Below, in pieces: positions 33,409-41,435 of a stretch of DNA of 52,684 nucleotides. Position 1 is the first letter of the stretch, and each line of letters opens with the position of its first letter. The stretch is taken from positions 1 through 52,684 of the forward strand of contig DATJSU010000007.1 of the NCBI GenBank assembly GCA_035503915.1, read 5' to 3'. Below the pieces are notes generated by a model. The model was not told where the DNA came from, ran no database searches, and worked only from the letters and a program-made list of their open reading frames with translations. The stretch is from DATJMJ01 sp035503915 (lineage in GTDB: Bacteria; Actinomycetota; Acidimicrobiia; Acidimicrobiales; Palsa-688). Both the position numbers and the translations under genes were made by a program.

Positions 33409-34452
33409 GTGGGACCTGACGACGCGCTCAAGCGCGTCGCCTTCCTGCTCGAAGCCGAGGGTGCCCCTGCTTATAAGGTGCAAGCTTTTCGCCGGGCTGC
33501 AGCGGTCGTCAGCGCGACGCAGCCCGGCGAACTGCTCTCGCTCAACAAACAAGACCGCCTCGAGACCCTCACTGGGATCGGCCCGTCGACTGCCGGGGTC
33601 ATCCGGGAGGCTCTTGCCGGCGCCTACCCCAGCTATCTCGCTGCTCTCGAAGAGCGCGCCGGCACGCTCACGCCAGGGCCCGCACAGGATCTCCTCGCCC
33701 GGCTCAAGGGCGACTGTCATAGCCATTCGGACTGGTCGGACGGCGGGAGCCCGGTAAAAGAGATGGCCGAGGCCGCCCGCGAGATCGGGCATGAGTACCT
33801 CGCCCTTACCGACCACAGCCCACGTCTCACGATCGCGCATGGCCTGAGCCCCGATGACCTGCGCAGGCAGTTAGACCTTGTCGCGGAGCTGAACGACGAC
33901 CTGCACCCGTTCCGGTTGCTGACCGGCATCGAAGTCGACATCCTCGAAGATGGCTCGCTCGACCAGGAAGAGGAGCTCCTTGCCAGGCTCGATCTAGTGG
34001 TCGCGAGCGCTCACTCTGCCCTGCGGATGGAGGCGGCGAAGATGACCGAGCGCCTCGTGCGGGCCGTAAGCAACCCGCACGTCGACATCCTCGGGCACTG
34101 CACGGGCAGGATCGTTGTTGGTCGAGGGCGGCCACAGTCCCAGTTCGACCACGAAGCCGTCTTCGGAGCCTGCGCAGCAAACGGGACGGCCGTCGAAGTC
34201 AATTCGCGCCCGGACCGCTTGGACCCACCTGAGGAGCTGATGCGCCTGGCCGCCACGCTGCGCTGTCGCTTTGCGATCGACTCAGACGCGCACGCGCCGG
34301 GCCAACTTCGCTGGCTTAGCTATGGTTGCGATAAGGCGGTGGCAGCTGACCTCGAGGCACCCTCAATCGTCAACACGCTGCCTCTCGCTGAGTTCATCGC
34401 CTGGGCCGGGAGGGACCGTCGTCAAACGCCGAATTTTACGAAAGACCGGTAA
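33409..34452 (+). CDS. HhH-PHP domain phosphoesterase (PolX C-terminal type)
   Basis: The best start is a GTG at 33409 (ALKRVAFLLEAEGAPAYKVQ follows). The open frame extends upstream only by overlapping the protease gene. The 347-aa product begins with helix-hairpin-helix character (residues ~1-95, with ETLTGIGPSTAGVIREAL). A PHP domain follows with metal ligands in DCHSHSDWSDG, ALTDHSPRL, LLTGIEVDIL, VVASAHSAL, DILGHCTGRI and RFAIDSDAHAP. This matches the C-terminal half of PolX proteins and stand-alone PHP hydrolases. The nucleotidyltransferase domain of PolX is missing. It may act as a DNA-linked phosphatase or nuclease, or as histidinol-phosphatase-like. It starts 29 nt after the protease stop. 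Confidence 0.85.
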   Translation: MGPDDALKRVAFLLEAEGAPAYKVQAFRRAAAVVSATQPGELLSLNKQDRLETLTGIGPSTAGVIREALAGAYPSYLAALEERAGTLTPGPAQDLLARLKGDCHSHSDWSDGGSPVKEMAEAAREIGHEYLALTDHSPRLTIAHGLSPDDLRRQLDLVAELNDDLHPFRLLTGIEVDILEDGSLDQEEELLARLDLVVASAHSALRMEAAKMTERLVRAVSNPHVDILGHCTGRIVVGRGRPQSQFDHEAVFGACAANGTAVEVNSRPDRLDPPEELMRLAATLRCRFAIDSDAHAPGQLRWLSYGCDKAVAADLEAPSIVNTLPLAEFIAWAGRDRRQTPNFTKDR

Positions 34453-34585
34453 TTCGGCGCTCCTGAGGTCCGATCGTAAGCTTGGTGGCCGGCGCGGTGA
34501 GCGCAGGTTGCCAGAGCGACCTTTGCTGGTCCTGGTCTGGCGCGCCTTGCGCCGGGGAGAGCACAGCGGGGAGGAGGGTGAAGCA

Positions 34586-34795
34586 ATGGAACACCCGATT
34601 GTCAAGCTGGCAGCCGAGGCACATGCAATGAGGCGAGCCGCCCTCGAGGCGGCCCGCCTGAGCGCCCTCGCCGGCACGGACGACGACGGCGAATGGGTCG
34701 AGGGCGTGAGCTACTGGTCGGACTACATGACGATCATCAACCTCGAAGGCACCGTCGAGCCGGCCGCCAGCTCTCCCGTGCGCCGGGCGTCCTAG
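34586..34795 (+). CDS. Small unknown protein (69 aa)
   Basis: The ATG at 34586 has an excellent RBS, GGAGGAGGG (34570-34578), just upstream. The product begins MEHPIVKLAAEAHAMRRAAL. It has an amphipathic helix rich in Ala and Arg, then an acidic segment (AGTDDDGEWVEGVSYWSDYM) and a short tail. No membrane segment, signal peptide or known motif is seen. It lies between the PHP gene and the ROK regulator. Confidence 0.6.
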   Translation: MEHPIVKLAAEAHAMRRAALEAARLSALAGTDDDGEWVEGVSYWSDYMTIINLEGTVEPAASSPVRRAS

Positions 34796-34848
34796 GGCTG
34801 CCCCGAAGGGCTGCCGTCGCGCTACGGCGTCGAGGAAACTGCCTCTCG

Positions 34849-36144
34849 CTAGAGACGCGCCTTGGCGGGCGCAAGGTCGACGTTGCGGTACATGGGCGAG
34901 CTGAACAGTTCGCCGAGGACGATGCAGGCTGCTCCCCGAGCCCAGTCGACGTCGTCTACCGAGTCGACGAAGAAGTCGACTTCCCTGTCGATACCTGCAA
35001 AGCAGCGTTCTCTCACGACAGCTATCGCGGCTTCCCAGCGGAGAGGCCCGGCTTGGGCCCCGGCAAGGATGACGAGCCTCGGGTTCAACATGTTCACCAT
35101 GCTCGCGATCCCGAGCCCGAGCATGCGGCCCGCCCGCTCGATCGCCCCTCGAGCGACGGCGTCCCCGGCCTCGGCGGCCCTACCAACCTCGGCAACCGAG
35201 AGCTGGGAGGGGCCCCTGCCGGCCAAGGTGCTCCGGCCTCCAGCCGCCAGCGCCTCAGCTACGTAGCGCTTCACTGCCTCATCCGAGCTCACCGCCTCCA
35301 GGCACCCCCTCCTCCCGCAGCGGCAGAGCTGAGCTTCGCCCAGGAGCGGGAGGTGCCCGATCTCGCCGGCAGCCCCTCCCGCGCCCCGGTAAACGTTGCC
35401 CGCTACCACGATCCCAGCACCCACATCGTTGCCCGCGAAGATCACAACAAAGTCGTCGACCCCGCGGCCTCGGCCGAACCACTGCTCGGCCACGGTGAGC
35501 GCATTTATGTCGTTGTCAGCGAGCACAGGGCGCCCGAGGCGTCTCGCTATTGGTGCGCTCACCGGTACGTCGCTCCACGAGAAGCTCAGCGAATAGCGGC
35601 ACGTCCCTGTCTCGCTATCTACGAGGCCCGGCAGCGCGATGCCAACACCGCGGATATTTTCCATGCCGACGCCAGCTTTGTGCGCCGAGCTCTCGATCCC
35701 AAGGCATATGTGGTCAAGGACTGACCCCGAGCCGCTGCCCTTGGCGCCCAGCGTGCCCTCACGGGTCACCGGCGCCCAATCGATCTCTACCTTTTCCGAA
35801 AAAGTGACCTCCGCTCGAATATCAGTGACAACAAGAAATATCCCATCGGGTACGAACTTGAGGCCGACGGCATAATTGCGCTCGTCGTTCAGGCGGAGGA
35901 CGAGCGGAGGGCGCCCGCCCCGAGACTTGCCGTGGCCGACTTCACTGACCAAGCCGTTTTCGATCAGGTCGGTGACGATCGCAGACACGGTCGCAGGGCT
36001 CAACCCTGTTGCCCTGGCCACATCTGCACGCGAAACAGCGCCTGTGCGCAGGACATTGAACACCAGGTTGCGGTTCATGTCGGCCATCAGGCGACGGTCA
36101 GCCCGACGAATGCCCTGTTTGGAAAGCTGTTCGTCTCTGTCCAC
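34849..36144 (-). CDS. ROK-family transcriptional regulator
   Basis: A GTG at 36144 is preceded by GAGGAGG. The 431-aa product has an N-terminal winged helix (residues ~25-85, ISRADVARATGLSPATVSAI in style, then NGLVSEVGHGKSRGGRPPLV). A ROK domain follows, with the glucokinase-like ATP/sugar motifs GVGIALPGLVDSETG, VLADNDINALTVAEQWFGRG, FAGNDVGAGIVVAGNVYRGA and GAAGEIGHLPLL. The zinc motif CRCGRRGCLEA is also present. Members repress sugar-utilisation genes, and the sugar-binding residues (Asn-Asp in DNDINA, EIGH) look kept. It is monocistronic with its own promoter. Its targets are not obvious locally; the neighbouring genes are not sugar genes. Confidence 0.9.
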   Translation of the reverse strand: MDRDEQLSKQGIRRADRRLMADMNRNLVFNVLRTGAVSRADVARATGLSPATVSAIVTDLIENGLVSEVGHGKSRGGRPPLVLRLNDERNYAVGLKFVPDGIFLVVTDIRAEVTFSEKVEIDWAPVTREGTLGAKGSGSGSVLDHICLGIESSAHKAGVGMENIRGVGIALPGLVDSETGTCRYSLSFSWSDVPVSAPIARRLGRPVLADNDINALTVAEQWFGRGRGVDDFVVIFAGNDVGAGIVVAGNVYRGAGGAAGEIGHLPLLGEAQLCRCGRRGCLEAVSSDEAVKRYVAEALAAGGRSTLAGRGPSQLSVAEVGRAAEAGDAVARGAIERAGRMLGLGIASMVNMLNPRLVILAGAQAGPLRWEAAIAVVRERCFAGIDREVDFFVDSVDDVDWARGAACIVLGELFSSPMYRNVDLAPAKARL

Positions 36145-36212
36145 CGCTGGGCCTCCTCGGCCGGCAAGTAGGCGAGCGCCGCGAGGCGGGCAACCGCTGT
36201 CGCCTGAACCTC

Positions 36213-36241
36213 AAGTTAAACCCGCTGGTGACAACTGTCAA
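36213..36241 (-). promoter_or_regulatory. Predicted promoter of the ROK regulator gene with overlapping dyad
   Basis: On the minus strand TTGACA (36241-36236), 17 nt and TAACTT (36218-36213) fit a sigma-70-type promoter about 70 nt before the GTG. TGACA-AC-TGTCA (36229-36240) overlaps the -35, an arrangement that could serve autoregulation. Confidence 0.55.
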
Positions 36242-36342
36242 CGTGCCCGCTTCAATTACCCGGCACGTTCGTCCAAGGACCGAAAAGGGACGAAGCAGGC
36301 CGGCAAAAACGGAAAAACGGTGCGATTTAGTCTGACAACCCG

Positions 36343-37380
36343 CTAAGGCCTGCCGTCAGGACCGCCGATGCCAGTGTCACCAACGGCAGTGCCGCCAACG
36401 GCAATGTCGCCGGGGTGGCGATGAGGCACGCTCTCGGCCGGGACCTGCCCGAGCCGCCCCGCCTGGTAGTCGGCCAGCGCCTGGACGATTTCGTCCCTTG
36501 TGTTCATGACGAACGGGCCGTAATGGGCCACCGGTTCTCTTATCGGGCGACCGCCGAGCACGAGCAGCTCGAGGTTGGCGTTTGGCCCGCTCTGCTGGCG
36601 CCCAGCTTGCACCGAGATGTGATCGCCCGGGCCGAAGACAGTCAGCTGCCCCGTTTGCACCCGGTGGTGGCCCGCCCCCACGTAGCCGTCGCCGGCGAGG
36701 ACGTAGACAAGTGCGTTGAAATCAGCCTGCCACGGGAGCACCAGTTGGGCGGTGGGAGCCACCGTCGCGTGGACGAGCGTGATGGGCGTGAAGGTGAGGC
36801 CCGGTCCCCTAAACCCTCCCGTTCCTCCCGCGATCAACCTCACGAGGGAGCCTCCGTCCTGCGTGGTGAGCAAAACGGCCTCTCGAGCTCGGATGTCCTG
36901 GTACCTGGGAGGATCCCACTTGTGGGCCCGGGGCAGGTTAACCCAGAGCTGGATGCCGTGGAAAAGACCGCCTGAGAGCACTAACGCCTCCGGCGGGGCT
37001 TCAATGTGCAGGATGCCTGCGCCGGCCGTCATCCACTGGGTGTCGCCATCGGTGATCCTGCCACCCCCGCCGTTGGAGTCTTGATGGACGAAAACGCCGT
37101 CGATCATGTAGGTGACGGTCTCGAAGCCGCGATGGGGGTGCCACGGTGTCCCCTTGGGCTCGCCGGGCGCGTACTCCACTTCACCCATCTGGTCCATGTG
37201 CACGAACGGGTCAAGCTCAGAAATCGCCACCCCCGCGAACGCACGCCGCACCGGGAAGCCCTCACCCTCCAAGGCGCTCGGAGCCGTCGTGACTGACTGC
37301 ACTGGCCGCTCGACCTGGCCTCGGGAAGGGCCGGGCAGGCGTGGGAGAACTAGGACATCTTCAACGCTTACCGCTGGCAT
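36343..37380 (-). CDS. Pirin-family cupin protein
   Basis: An ATG with AGGAGG upstream gives 345 aa. The N-terminal cupin carries the pirin metal-binding signature: HMDQMGEV, then PWHPHRGFETVTYM and GILHIEAPPE, supplying the His/His/His/Glu iron ligands. The second cupin domain follows at ~190-290. The C-terminal ~35 residues contain a short repeat (GDIAVGGTAVGDTGIGG) not usual for the family. Bacterial pirins act as quercetin dioxygenases or redox-sensitive regulators of metabolic enzymes; which one applies here is unknown. The 3' end lies near the ROK regulator's upstream region on the same strand. Confidence 0.9.
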   Translation of the reverse strand: MPAVSVEDVLVLPRLPGPSRGQVERPVQSVTTAPSALEGEGFPVRRAFAGVAISELDPFVHMDQMGEVEYAPGEPKGTPWHPHRGFETVTYMIDGVFVHQDSNGGGGRITDGDTQWMTAGAGILHIEAPPEALVLSGGLFHGIQLWVNLPRAHKWDPPRYQDIRAREAVLLTTQDGGSLVRLIAGGTGGFRGPGLTFTPITLVHATVAPTAQLVLPWQADFNALVYVLAGDGYVGAGHHRVQTGQLTVFGPGDHISVQAGRQQSGPNANLELLVLGGRPIREPVAHYGPFVMNTRDEIVQALADYQAGRLGQVPAESVPHRHPGDIAVGGTAVGDTGIGGPDGRP

Positions 37381-37427
37381 GCGATGACCTCCTTACGACA
37401 GTGTGAGGAACACGCAACCATCAGGTG

Positions 37428-38303
37428 CTATTCCGGCACGCGCACGGTCAGGGAACGAGGCCGTACTTTCACCTCGAGGCTCACGGCCGCGGGCATGAGA
37501 TCGCCGTCGACCTGGCGCGGCAATGCAACCCGAGCGTGGACCACGACATGCCTTGCGCGGAAGTGCTCGAACTGGCCGTCACCGGCCCCGAAGATGGCTT
37601 GGCGCGCTATATGGGCCCAGCCGAGCGGGCCCCGTGGCTCGAGCACGCCGACGTCCAAAACCCCATCGTCCAGCACGGCGCCTCCCAGGAGAGAGAAATT
37701 GCCTGGTAACAGCCCAAGGTTGCCCACCACGACTGCTTGCGCGCGGCGGACGACCGGCCCGCCCCCGTCGAGGTGGACAGTTATCTGGTGCGGGCGCGCC
37801 AATAGGTGGGGCACCGCAGCAAAGGCGTAACCCATCCACCCCAAGTGCTCCTTCATCCAGCGTGGCGTGCCCCCCACGACGGCTGCATCGATGCCGATCC
37901 CGGCCATCGCGACGAAGGTCTCGCCGTCAGCCTCGGCGATGTCGACCACCCGCTCACCGCCTTCAAAGCCGACCCTCAGGGCATCGTTCACCCGGTGCGG
38001 GATCCCGAGCGCGAGCGCGAACAAGTTGGCTGCTCCCCGTGGCACCACGGCCAGCGGCGCGCCGCTCCCCGCCAGCGCCTTTGCGCATAGCCGCACCGTC
38101 CCGTCACCGCCGACGGCGAAGACGAGCTTCTGGCCGGGAGCGACGAGGTAGGTCTGGATGCGCTCGACGGTGATGTCGCCCACCTCGCTCATCACGACCT
38201 GCGGCTGCCAGCCGTGGCTGAGGGCGAACTCGTGACAATGCCTGCGCAATGCCCCGAAATGGCCAGACCCTGCAGGGTTCACGACGAAGAGCGCCTCCCT
38301 CAC
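37428..38303 (-). CDS. Diacylglycerol/lipid kinase-family protein
   Basis: The GTG at 38303 has GAGGG about 8 nt upstream. The 291-aa product shows the DAGK catalytic signature: ALFVVNPAGSGHFGALRRHC near the start, VFAVGGDGTVRLCAKALAGS (GGDGT motif, residues ~62-75) and PLAVVPRGAANLFALALGIP. The C-terminal beta-sandwich domain with GIGIDAAVV and NFSLLGGAVLDDGVLDVGVL also fits. It should phosphorylate a lipid such as diacylglycerol, or a sphingosine- or phosphatidylglycerol-type substrate, with ATP. It is soluble and probably peripheral at the membrane. A 14-bp tandem repeat lies just upstream and itself contains RBS-like sequence. Confidence 0.88.
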   Translation of the reverse strand: MREALFVVNPAGSGHFGALRRHCHEFALSHGWQPQVVMSEVGDITVERIQTYLVAPGQKLVFAVGGDGTVRLCAKALAGSGAPLAVVPRGAANLFALALGIPHRVNDALRVGFEGGERVVDIAEADGETFVAMAGIGIDAAVVGGTPRWMKEHLGWMGYAFAAVPHLLARPHQITVHLDGGGPVVRRAQAVVVGNLGLLPGNFSLLGGAVLDDGVLDVGVLEPRGPLGWAHIARQAIFGAGDGQFEHFRARHVVVHARVALPRQVDGDLMPAAVSLEVKVRPRSLTVRVPE

Positions 38304-38313
38304 CGGGACGCCC

Positions 38314-38355
38314 TCACCGCGGCACCTTCACCGCGGCACCCTCACCGCGGCACCC
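38314..38355. repeat. Three 14-bp tandem repeats upstream of the lipid kinase gene
   Basis: TCACCGCGGCACCC occurs three times (38314, 38328, 38342; the first copy ends in T instead of C). On the minus strand each unit contains GTGAGGG or GTGAAGG, resembling a ribosome-binding site, and GTG codons. It lies in the short gap upstream of the GTG start at 38303. Confidence 0.8.
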
Positions 38356-38469
38356 TCAAGCACCACCAGACTCTAAGCCGCGGTCGGCCATGGGCGGGTT
38401 GAGAGCCCCTCGGCCCCGCCCTGTTGGTAGGGTCGGGTTCAGTGAACGAGATGCCGCACGAGGACTGAC

Positions 38470-39147
38470 TTGGCTGTCGGGACCGCTAACGGCTCTCCAT
38501 CCCCTCCCCAGAGCAAGGAAGGCGCAGGCACCGGGTCTGCGCTCTCGGGGCGCCAGCACGGGCTGAGCGCCGCCGACTACTGGCGACATGACCCCCGTGT
38601 CGACCCGCCCACCAAGAAGGACCGTCGCCGCCTGCTCATGTGGGTGGCCTTCCTCGGGGTCACCCCCATCTGCCTCGGGGTCGTGGTGTGGGCGGCATTC
38701 GCGCTCAATGGCAACTACCCGACAGTCCGCCCGGCCGTGCCAACTGGCTGGCAATCGGTCCCCGGCATCTATGCGAGCTTCTCCGTACCCAAAGGCTGGT
38801 CGCTCCAACAGGGAATGAGCGATGCCGCCGGCGACATCTACTACGCCGGGCCGGGAGGCGGCGCCGGCGAATCCGTGGCGGAGTCCGACCGGCAACCTAG
38901 CACGACCACGCTCCCCACCATCGTGCGTACCTACCTGGACGGTGCCTACACGGTGGCCCGCGAGACTTCCTACAAGCTGCGAAACGCCACATCTGCGTGG
39001 AAGTTCACCTTCAAGCTACCTAGCGGGGGCACCGGGCTCGCTGCCCTCGCCTGGGTGAAGGCGACCGAATCGGAGGTATGGCTGATCGTCACACCCGTGA
39101 ACGCGACGACACAAAGAGTGCTCACGACGCTTGCGCTCGCCTCCTGA
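38470..39147 (+). CDS. Single-pass membrane protein of unknown function (225 aa)
   Basis: A TTG start gives 225 aa with a ~55-residue cytoplasmic N-terminus (containing GLSAADYWRHDPRVDPPTKK), one membrane helix (MWVAFLGVTPICLGVVVWAA, residues ~57-79) and a ~145-residue outside domain. The outside domain carries TGWQSVPGIYASFSVPKGWS and VARETSYKLRNATSAWKFTF, a pattern seen in PsbP/DUF1795-like and other small beta folds, but I do not assign it. It precedes the pseudokinase gene by 61 nt in the same direction and may be its membrane partner. Start confidence is moderate because no strong RBS is visible. Confidence 0.6.
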   Translation: MAVGTANGSPSPPQSKEGAGTGSALSGRQHGLSAADYWRHDPRVDPPTKKDRRRLLMWVAFLGVTPICLGVVVWAAFALNGNYPTVRPAVPTGWQSVPGIYASFSVPKGWSLQQGMSDAAGDIYYAGPGGGAGESVAESDRQPSTTTLPTIVRTYLDGAYTVARETSYKLRNATSAWKFTFKLPSGGTGLAALAWVKATESEVWLIVTPVNATTQRVLTTLALAS

Positions 39148-39208
39148 GCACTGCAGGCGGTAGCCTCCCTCACCAAGCGCGCCAAGACGCGCGAGGTGCA
39201 CAAGGGGA

Positions 39209-40060
39209 GTGCTATTGATCGGCCAGGTTGCTGATTACGAAGTCGTGGCAACGGTCGCGGACGACAACGTCCTGCCCGTGCTGCAGGCACAGCTACCGCC
39301 TCGCCTCGGAGGCGGCCAGCGTGGGGCGACCATCTGGGTGCTGGGCCCATTGTCGCGCACCCCCTGGGCTTCCGCCCGCGCACGTCTCGAGCCCGTAGCG
39401 GCCGTGCGTTCTTCCTACCTGCCGCAATGGCTGGAAGCCGGCTCTGCCGAATGGTCGCAGAGGGCGGTCATTTGGGTAAGCGCGACCACGCCTGTCAGGG
39501 GGTCTCTTGCGGCTCCGTCAGACGGCACCGGCCCTGCCGAACGGCTCCGGGCGCTCGCCGCGGCGGCCAGGGGGGCTCACGCTCTCCACCAAGCTGGCCA
39601 ACTGCACGGCGGCATTTGCCCTCAAGCGATCGCTCTCTTGGTTGATGCCGGCGGTGGCGCGGGCGACCGAGCGCGAGCTGTCCTGGCACCACCACCGCTC
39701 GCGAACGGGGTGCAACCTCTCGCACAGGTTGGCTACCCGCCCATCGGCTACGTCGACCCTCAACTGTTGCGCGGCGAGGGAGGCCGGTGGTCAGACATAT
39801 GGTCCTTGGGCGCCACCGCTCGGTACACCTTGGTTGGCTCCTGCCCTTACCCAGGTACCGAGGAGCTCCCGGTGGTAAGGGCCCTGGCTCAATTGCTGGA
39901 GGTGCCGGCGCCCGCGCCGGCGGACCTGCCGCCGGCCGTGGCTAGCCTCGTCGAAAGTTGTCTAGCGCAGGACCCCGAGGCACGCCCGGGGACGGCCGAA
40001 GAAGTAGCAGAGCGGTTGGAGCAAGCGGCGGGAGAACTGGAGGTGACTAGGGGTGCCTGA
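39209..40060 (+). CDS. Pseudokinase (Ser/Thr kinase-like C-lobe, catalytic residues missing)
   Basis: The frame starts at a GTG (39209). The TTG at 39215 sits 6 nt after AAGGGGA and may be the true start. The 283-aa product resembles the C-lobe of Hanks-type kinases. ARGAHALHQAGQLHGGICPQ occupies the catalytic-loop position but has HGG where HRD is expected (133-135). No DFG is found. YVDPQLLRGEG replaces the APE segment. SDIWSLGATARYTLVGSCPY (from ~195) is a clear match to the DVWSLG helix region. The N-terminal lobe has no glycine loop or Lys/Glu pair that I can identify. It cannot be an active kinase of standard type. It overlaps the following gene by 8 nt, so the two are coupled. Confidence 0.7.
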   Translation: MLLIGQVADYEVVATVADDNVLPVLQAQLPPRLGGGQRGATIWVLGPLSRTPWASARARLEPVAAVRSSYLPQWLEAGSAEWSQRAVIWVSATTPVRGSLAAPSDGTGPAERLRALAAAARGAHALHQAGQLHGGICPQAIALLVDAGGGAGDRARAVLAPPPLANGVQPLAQVGYPPIGYVDPQLLRGEGGRWSDIWSLGATARYTLVGSCPYPGTEELPVVRALAQLLEVPAPAPADLPPAVASLVESCLAQDPEARPGTAEEVAERLEQAAGELEVTRGA

Positions 40061-41408
40061 CAAGCTCGAAGTTCTCCCTGGCCCTGGACTGGTGGCGCGC
40101 TTCGGCGAGGTAGCCGTCTGGGCGGGCGCGCAGGCGAGCGCCGCTCTCCAGGCACACCTGGTCAACGAAGCGCAGCGGCTGGCGCATGCTCCCGCGGGCG
40201 GTGACGAGCTCGCGAACTCGCTGATCTCGGTGCTTCAGCGGGGCGACCCCGAACCGCAGGCCGCTTTTGCCGTGCTGGGGCCGGGCACCAACGGGTTGAC
40301 ACTTTTTCTCCACGGTCCCGTGCAGGCCTGGGAGAGCGGCAGGTGGCTCTTTCCCCAACCGGTACCGGGTTGGTTGGCGACGGCTATCGGCCGGCCGTGG
40401 CCCCTCATAATCCTCCCCTACGGTGCACCGCCGCCGCCTCAAAGCCAGCAGGGTAACCCCCTCGACTTGCATTCGGGAGCTGTGCCCGGGTCCGGGTTCA
40501 TCCTCCTGCGCCCGCCGAGCGGCCCTGCTCAGGGCACCCAGGGGGCAGCCACGAGTGCTTTTGGCACGGCCGCACAACCAGGAGGGCCAGGCGCTGGCTC
40601 GCCGAGCTCGTTCACTGCGCCTCAGGCGTTCGCGGCACCTCCCACGTTCGGGGGGCCTCCCGCTTTGGCCGCGCCCGCCGGGCCAGCTGCCGTCGGCCCA
40701 CCTTCGCCAAGTGCTCCTCCATTGGCACCGGCCGCCCAACCCCCCTTCCAGCCCCCGCCCGGCTCAGCGCCGAGCGCCGCTGCGCCTGCACAAAGCCCGC
40801 CACCTCCAGCTCAGAGCACAACTTCAGCCGCGGCCACCACGCCCAGCCCCGGCACGATCGACCTGCGAATGGTGGGCCCGCAGCTGGCTTTCCCACTGCC
40901 GCTCGCCTCGAACTGGTCGGGCTCCCTGCCTCCCGGCCGCCCCGAAGTGGTGGGCCTCTTGTGCCAGCGGGGCCACTTGAACCATCCCCGGGCCAACTCA
41001 TGTGCTCGCTGTGGGAGCTCGTTCCCTCCCGGGAACCCACAACTGAGCGCACCAAGACCACCGATCGGTGTGCTCCTTGCCGACGACGGCTCGATCTACT
41101 CGCTCTCTTCTGGGTGCGTCATTGGGAACGACCCCTCTGTTGCCCCCGAAGTCCAGGCTGGCACGCTCGAGGCCTTGCCGATGCGAGCCGGTCCCAACCA
41201 CACCATGGCTCCCGTGCAAGCAGAGATCCAGGTCAGAGGCTGGAACGCTTACCTCGTCGACCGTGGGGCCGAAGGCGGCAGCTGCGTCCAGGGGCCCGCC
41301 GGTGAGGGCTGGTCCCAGCTCAGCCGCAACGAGCAGCGTGAGCTGGCCGACGGCTCGCACGTCTCGGCTGGCGGGCGCGTCCTTACCTACCTCTCTGCTT
41401 GGCCCTAG
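40053..41408 (+). CDS. Pro-rich protein with zinc ribbon and FHA-like C-terminus (451 aa)
   Basis: The GTG start overlaps the pseudokinase stop (GTGCCTGA). The N-terminal ~150 residues form a compact domain of unknown type (PDKLEVLPGPGLVARFGEVA, FLHGPVQAWESGRWLF). A Pro/Ala-rich linker spans ~155-270. A short Cys/His cluster (C304, H308, C317, C320, in GLLCQRGHLNHPRANSCARC) looks like a zinc ribbon. The region 338-451 has FHA spacing (DDGSIYSL, CVIGND, then VQAEIQVRGWNAYLVDRG), but the usual GR, S-x-x-H and N residues that bind phosphothreonine read IGND, MAPVQ and GAEGG. It may bind a partner without phosphate. No membrane segment is seen. Confidence 0.6.
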   Translation: MPDKLEVLPGPGLVARFGEVAVWAGAQASAALQAHLVNEAQRLAHAPAGGDELANSLISVLQRGDPEPQAAFAVLGPGTNGLTLFLHGPVQAWESGRWLFPQPVPGWLATAIGRPWPLIILPYGAPPPPQSQQGNPLDLHSGAVPGSGFILLRPPSGPAQGTQGAATSAFGTAAQPGGPGAGSPSSFTAPQAFAAPPTFGGPPALAAPAGPAAVGPPSPSAPPLAPAAQPPFQPPPGSAPSAAAPAQSPPPPAQSTTSAAATTPSPGTIDLRMVGPQLAFPLPLASNWSGSLPPGRPEVVGLLCQRGHLNHPRANSCARCGSSFPPGNPQLSAPRPPIGVLLADDGSIYSLSSGCVIGNDPSVAPEVQAGTLEALPMRAGPNHTMAPVQAEIQVRGWNAYLVDRGAEGGSCVQGPAGEGWSQLSRNEQRELADGSHVSAGGRVLTYLSAWP

Positions 41409-41435
41409 AACTGAGCAATTTAGTCAAATAGCTAA

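Noticed and set aside
41409..41435. AT-rich 27-bp gap with CTGAGC/GCTCAG as a terminator
   Set aside because: The 6-bp stem has a 22-nt loop, and the sequence between two convergent genes is too short to separate from chance.
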